A DNA stretch of 64,000 bases, taken from NCBI GenBank assembly GCA_052168315.1, contig JBQLZO010000042.1, forward strand, positions 116,362-180,361, read 5' to 3'. Shown piece after piece: positions 61,734-64,000 of this stretch (its first letter is position 1; each line of letters opens with the position of its first letter). The position numbers and the translations under genes were made by a program. The notes under the pieces are model-generated. The model saw nothing but the letters and a program-made list of their open reading frames with translations, was not told the DNA's origin and made no database searches. The stretch comes from JBQLZO01 sp052168315. Its GTDB lineage: Bacteria > Planctomycetota > Phycisphaerae > Phycisphaerales > UBA1924.

Positions 61734-64000
61734 TCAGTCCTTGGTGATGAACTCGGGCAGTTCGCCGCCTTCGGCTTCCTTGCCGCCGGCTTCTTCGTTG
61801 CGATCGCCCCGGTCGCGACGCGGACCGCGGCCACGGCCGCCTCCCCCGCCGCGTCCGCCACGATCGCCGCCACGGCCGCCCTTGTCGCCACGCGGTTCGC
61901 GCGCCGGGCGGGTGTCTTCGAGTTCCTCGCCGGTTTCCTGGTCGACGACGCGCATCGACAGGCGGACCTTGCCGCGGCCGTCGATCTCGAGGACCTTGAC
62001 CTTGACTTCCTGGCCCTCGGATAGCTCGTCGGAGACCTTTTCGACGCGCTCGTTCTTGATTTCCGAGACATGGACGAGGCCGTCCTTCTGACCCATGAAA
62101 TTCACGAACGCGCCGAAGTCGACGATGTTGACGACCTTGCCGTCATAGATCTTGCCGACTTCCGGCTCTTCCACGATGCCTTCGATCCACTTGCGCGCGG
62201 CGGCGATCTCGTTGACGTCGGAGGACGACAGCTTGATCACGCCTTCGTCGTCGATATCGACCTTGGCGCCGGTTTCGGCGACGATCTCGCGGATCACCTT
62301 GCCGCCCGTGCCGATGACGTCGCGGATCTTCTCCTTGTCGATCTGCATCGTCTCGATCCGCGGCGCGAAGTCCGAAAGCTCTGTACGCGTCGTGTCGAGC
62401 GCCTTGGCCATCTCGCCCAGGATATGGGCGCGGCCGCCATTGGCCTGTTCCAGCGCGGTCTTCATGATCTCTTCGGTGATACCGGCGATCTTGATGTCCA
62501 TCTGGAGCGAGGTGATGCCCTTCTCGGTACCCGCGACCTTGAAGTCCATGTCGCCGAGATGATCCTCATCGCCGAGAATGTCGGAGAGGACCGCGAACTC
62601 GTCGCCCTCGAGGATCAGTCCCATCGCGATGCCCGATACGGGGCGCTTGAGCGGTACGCCGGCATCCATCATCGCCAGGCTGCCGCCGCAGACGGTCGCC
62701 ATCGACGACGAGCCGTTGGACTCGGTGATGTCGGAGAGGACCCGGATCGTGTACGGGAACTCCTCCGCCGTCGGCAGGACCGGATGGAGCGCGCGCCAGG
62801 CGAGCTTGCCATGGCCGGTCTCGCGGCGGCTGGTAAAGCCGAAGCGGCCCACTTCGCCGACCGAATAGGGCGGGAAGTTGTAGTGGAGCATGAACGGCGA
62901 ATAGGAGAGCCCCTGCAGCCCGTCGATCATCTGTTCGGCTTCTTTCGTGCCGAGCGTCGTCGTCACGATCGCCTGGGTCTCGCCGCGCGTGAACAGGGCC
63001 GAGCCGTGCGTCCGCGGAAGGAAGTGGACCATCGCTTCGATCGGGCGAACCTCGTCGAGCTTGCGCCCGTCGATCCGGGTGCCGTCCTTGATGATCGCGC
63101 CGCGGACGATGTCCGCCTCGAGCTTTTTGACGAGCTTGAGCGAGGCCAGATAGGCTTCGGGATCGGCTTCCTCGTCGAACGCTTCGCGCGCTTTCGTGCG
63201 GGCTTCGTTGATCGCGGTCTGCCGCTCCTGCTTGTCGGTCAGCTTGTATGCCGCGGCCAGGTCGTCGCCGATCAGGTCCTTGAGCTTGGCCTTGACCGCG
63301 CTCTGGTCGATATCGACGTCGAGTTCCCACGGCTCGTTCGCGGCCTGTTCGGCCAGATTGATGATCGCCTTGATCACCGGCTGGCTGTGCTCGTGCGCGA
63401 ACATGACGGCGCCGAGCATGACGTCCTCGGGAAGCTCTTTCGCTTCCGATTCCACCATCAGGACGGCATCGTGCGTGCCCGCGACGACGAGATCGAGTTC
63501 GCCCTCGGCGACCTCTTCCATGCTCGGGTTGAGCTGGTATTCGCCGTCCTTGTAGCCGACGCGCGCGGCGCCGATCGGGCCCATGAAGGGCACGCCGGAA
63601 ATCGTCAGCGCCGCGGACGCCGCGACCATCGCGAGGATGTCGGGCTCGTTCTCGCCGTCATAGGAGAGAACCTGCGCGATCACGTTGATCTCGTTGTAGA
63701 AGCCTTCGGGGAAAAGCGGGCGGACCGGGCGGTCGATCAACCGCGAAGTCAGCGTTTCCTTTTCCGTGGCGCGGCCTTCGCGCTTGAAGAAGCCGCCCGG
63801 AATGCGTCCGGCGGCCGAATATTTTTCCTGATAATGCACGGTCAGCGGGAAAAAGTCCTGCCCTTCGCGCACCGATTTGGCGGCCGTGACTGCGCACAGC
63901 ACCACCGTGTCGCCGAGCTGCGCGAGCACCGCGCCATCGGCCTGGCGGGCCACCCGGCCCGTTTCGAGGGTCAGCGTCTGGCCGCCCCATTCGGTTTCGA
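61734..64000 (-). CDS. pnp: Polyribonucleotide nucleotidyltransferase, 5' part beyond the window
   Basis: It is a phosphorolytic 3'-5' exoribonuclease of the degradosome. The two RNase PH domains are complete or almost so: the frame opens at the window edge at ETEWGGQTLTLETGRVARQADGAVLAQLGDTVVL, only about 10 residues from the start, and reads GGFFKREGRATEKETL and FTRGETQAIVTTTLGTKEAEQ. A KH domain follows (DVIGTGGKVIREIVAETGAKVDI), then an S1 domain (VGKIYDGKVVNIVDFGAFVNFMGQKDGLVHVSEI). The C-terminal tail is rich in Arg/Gly (GDKGGRGGDRGGRGGGGG). The start lies beyond base 64,000. Confidence 0.96.
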   Translation of the reverse strand, partial: ETEWGGQTLTLETGRVARQADGAVLAQLGDTVVLCAVTAAKSVREGQDFFPLTVHYQEKYSAAGRIPGGFFKREGRATEKETLTSRLIDRPVRPLFPEGFYNEINVIAQVLSYDGENEPDILAMVAASAALTISGVPFMGPIGAARVGYKDGEYQLNPSMEEVAEGELDLVVAGTHDAVLMVESEAKELPEDVMLGAVMFAHEHSQPVIKAIINLAEQAANEPWELDVDIDQSAVKAKLKDLIGDDLAAAYKLTDKQERQTAINEARTKAREAFDEEADPEAYLASLKLVKKLEADIVRGAIIKDGTRIDGRKLDEVRPIEAMVHFLPRTHGSALFTRGETQAIVTTTLGTKEAEQMIDGLQGLSYSPFMLHYNFPPYSVGEVGRFGFTSRRETGHGKLAWRALHPVLPTAEEFPYTIRVLSDITESNGSSSMATVCGGSLAMMDAGVPLKRPVSGIAMGLILEGDEFAVLSDILGDEDHLGDMDFKVAGTEKGITSLQMDIKIAGITEEIMKTALEQANGGRAHILGEMAKALDTTRTELSDFAPRIETMQIDKEKIRDVIGTGGKVIREIVAETGAKVDIDDEGVIKLSSSDVNEIAAARKWIEGIVEEPEVGKIYDGKVVNIVDFGAFVNFMGQKDGLVHVSEIKNERVEKVSDELSEGQEVKVKVLEIDGRGKVRLSMRVVDQETGEELEDTRPAREPRGDKGGRGGDRGGRGGGGGRGRGPRRDRGDRNEEAGGKEAEGGELPEFITKD

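Overview
The window looks like two unrelated bacterial genomes joined at a G-rich tract near 23,047-23,112. Left of it (1 to about 23,040) the DNA resembles a planctomycete of the Phycisphaerae type: very C-ending codon use, secreted proteins with a C-terminal dockerin-like Ca-binding tail (10,135 and 19,533), two proteins with a VPxPGA + helix + poly-Arg PEP-CTERM-like tail (14,166 and 14,825), a choice-of-anchor B protein and an ECF sigma/anti-sigma pair. Right of it (about 23,113 to 64,000) the genes are those of an alphaproteobacterium, most likely Sphingomonadales: a CtaB-CoxF-CtaG-CoxIII-DUF983-SURF1-ThrC run, CcmA/CcmB, an OxyR-like regulator, NhaA, SLAM/FecR, a LuxR solo, SleB and PNPase. 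The first gene on the right, ctaB, has lost its 5' part exactly at the G-rich tract, so a chimeric assembly is the simplest reading.

Planctomycete side: serine acetyltransferase; a lipoprotein; an HU-type DNA-binding protein with an acidic tail; a translationally coupled AAA ATPase + DUF4276 (TOPRIM-like) pair; class I aldolase fbaB; a REP-like hairpin cluster; a PD-(D/E)XK-DUF2075 superfamily 1 helicase fusion; a coupled lipoprotein-membrane-membrane trio; secreted dockerin and PEP-CTERM proteins; GNAT; M32 carboxypeptidase; sigma/anti-sigma; a di-haem peroxidase; a large secreted choice-of-anchor B protein; and a TauE/SafE permease. The ATPase/DUF4276 pair and the helicase flank fbaB, have codon use unlike their neighbours, and are the best candidates for mobile defence functions.

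Alphaproteobacterial side: an aa3-type cytochrome oxidase assembly operon running into threonine synthase and an rRNA methyltransferase that carries an in-frame palindromic insertion; haem exporter ccmAB; a glycine-betaine type ABC transporter with permease and binding protein fused; a small sugar/glycan cluster (GT2, Gfo/Idh/MocA, RmlC-like); a NaChBac-type sodium channel coupled to a Ca/Na antiporter; an OxyR-like LysR regulator lacking the peroxidatic cysteine but with an OxyR-type operator upstream; two small proteins; NhaA; PilZ; a CadC-like TPR regulator; NrtS; a formylglycine-generating-enzyme-like exported protein; DUF2194 and a TPR-glycosyltransferase facing each other; a SLAM-like outer-membrane protein followed by a very unusual FecR/poly-proline/tandem-barrel protein; a double-HTH regulator fused to an alpha/beta-hydrolase fold with no nucleophilic serine; tRNA-Ser(GGA); a cyclophilin; SleB; a retropepsin-like protease; small envelope proteins; a LuxR solo; and a 5'-truncated pnp running off the right edge.

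Most promising for new biology: the AAA/DUF4276 pair with the nearby nuclease-helicase, and the SLAM + FecR-polyPro-double-barrel pair. All functions are read from sequence motifs only; no searches were run.
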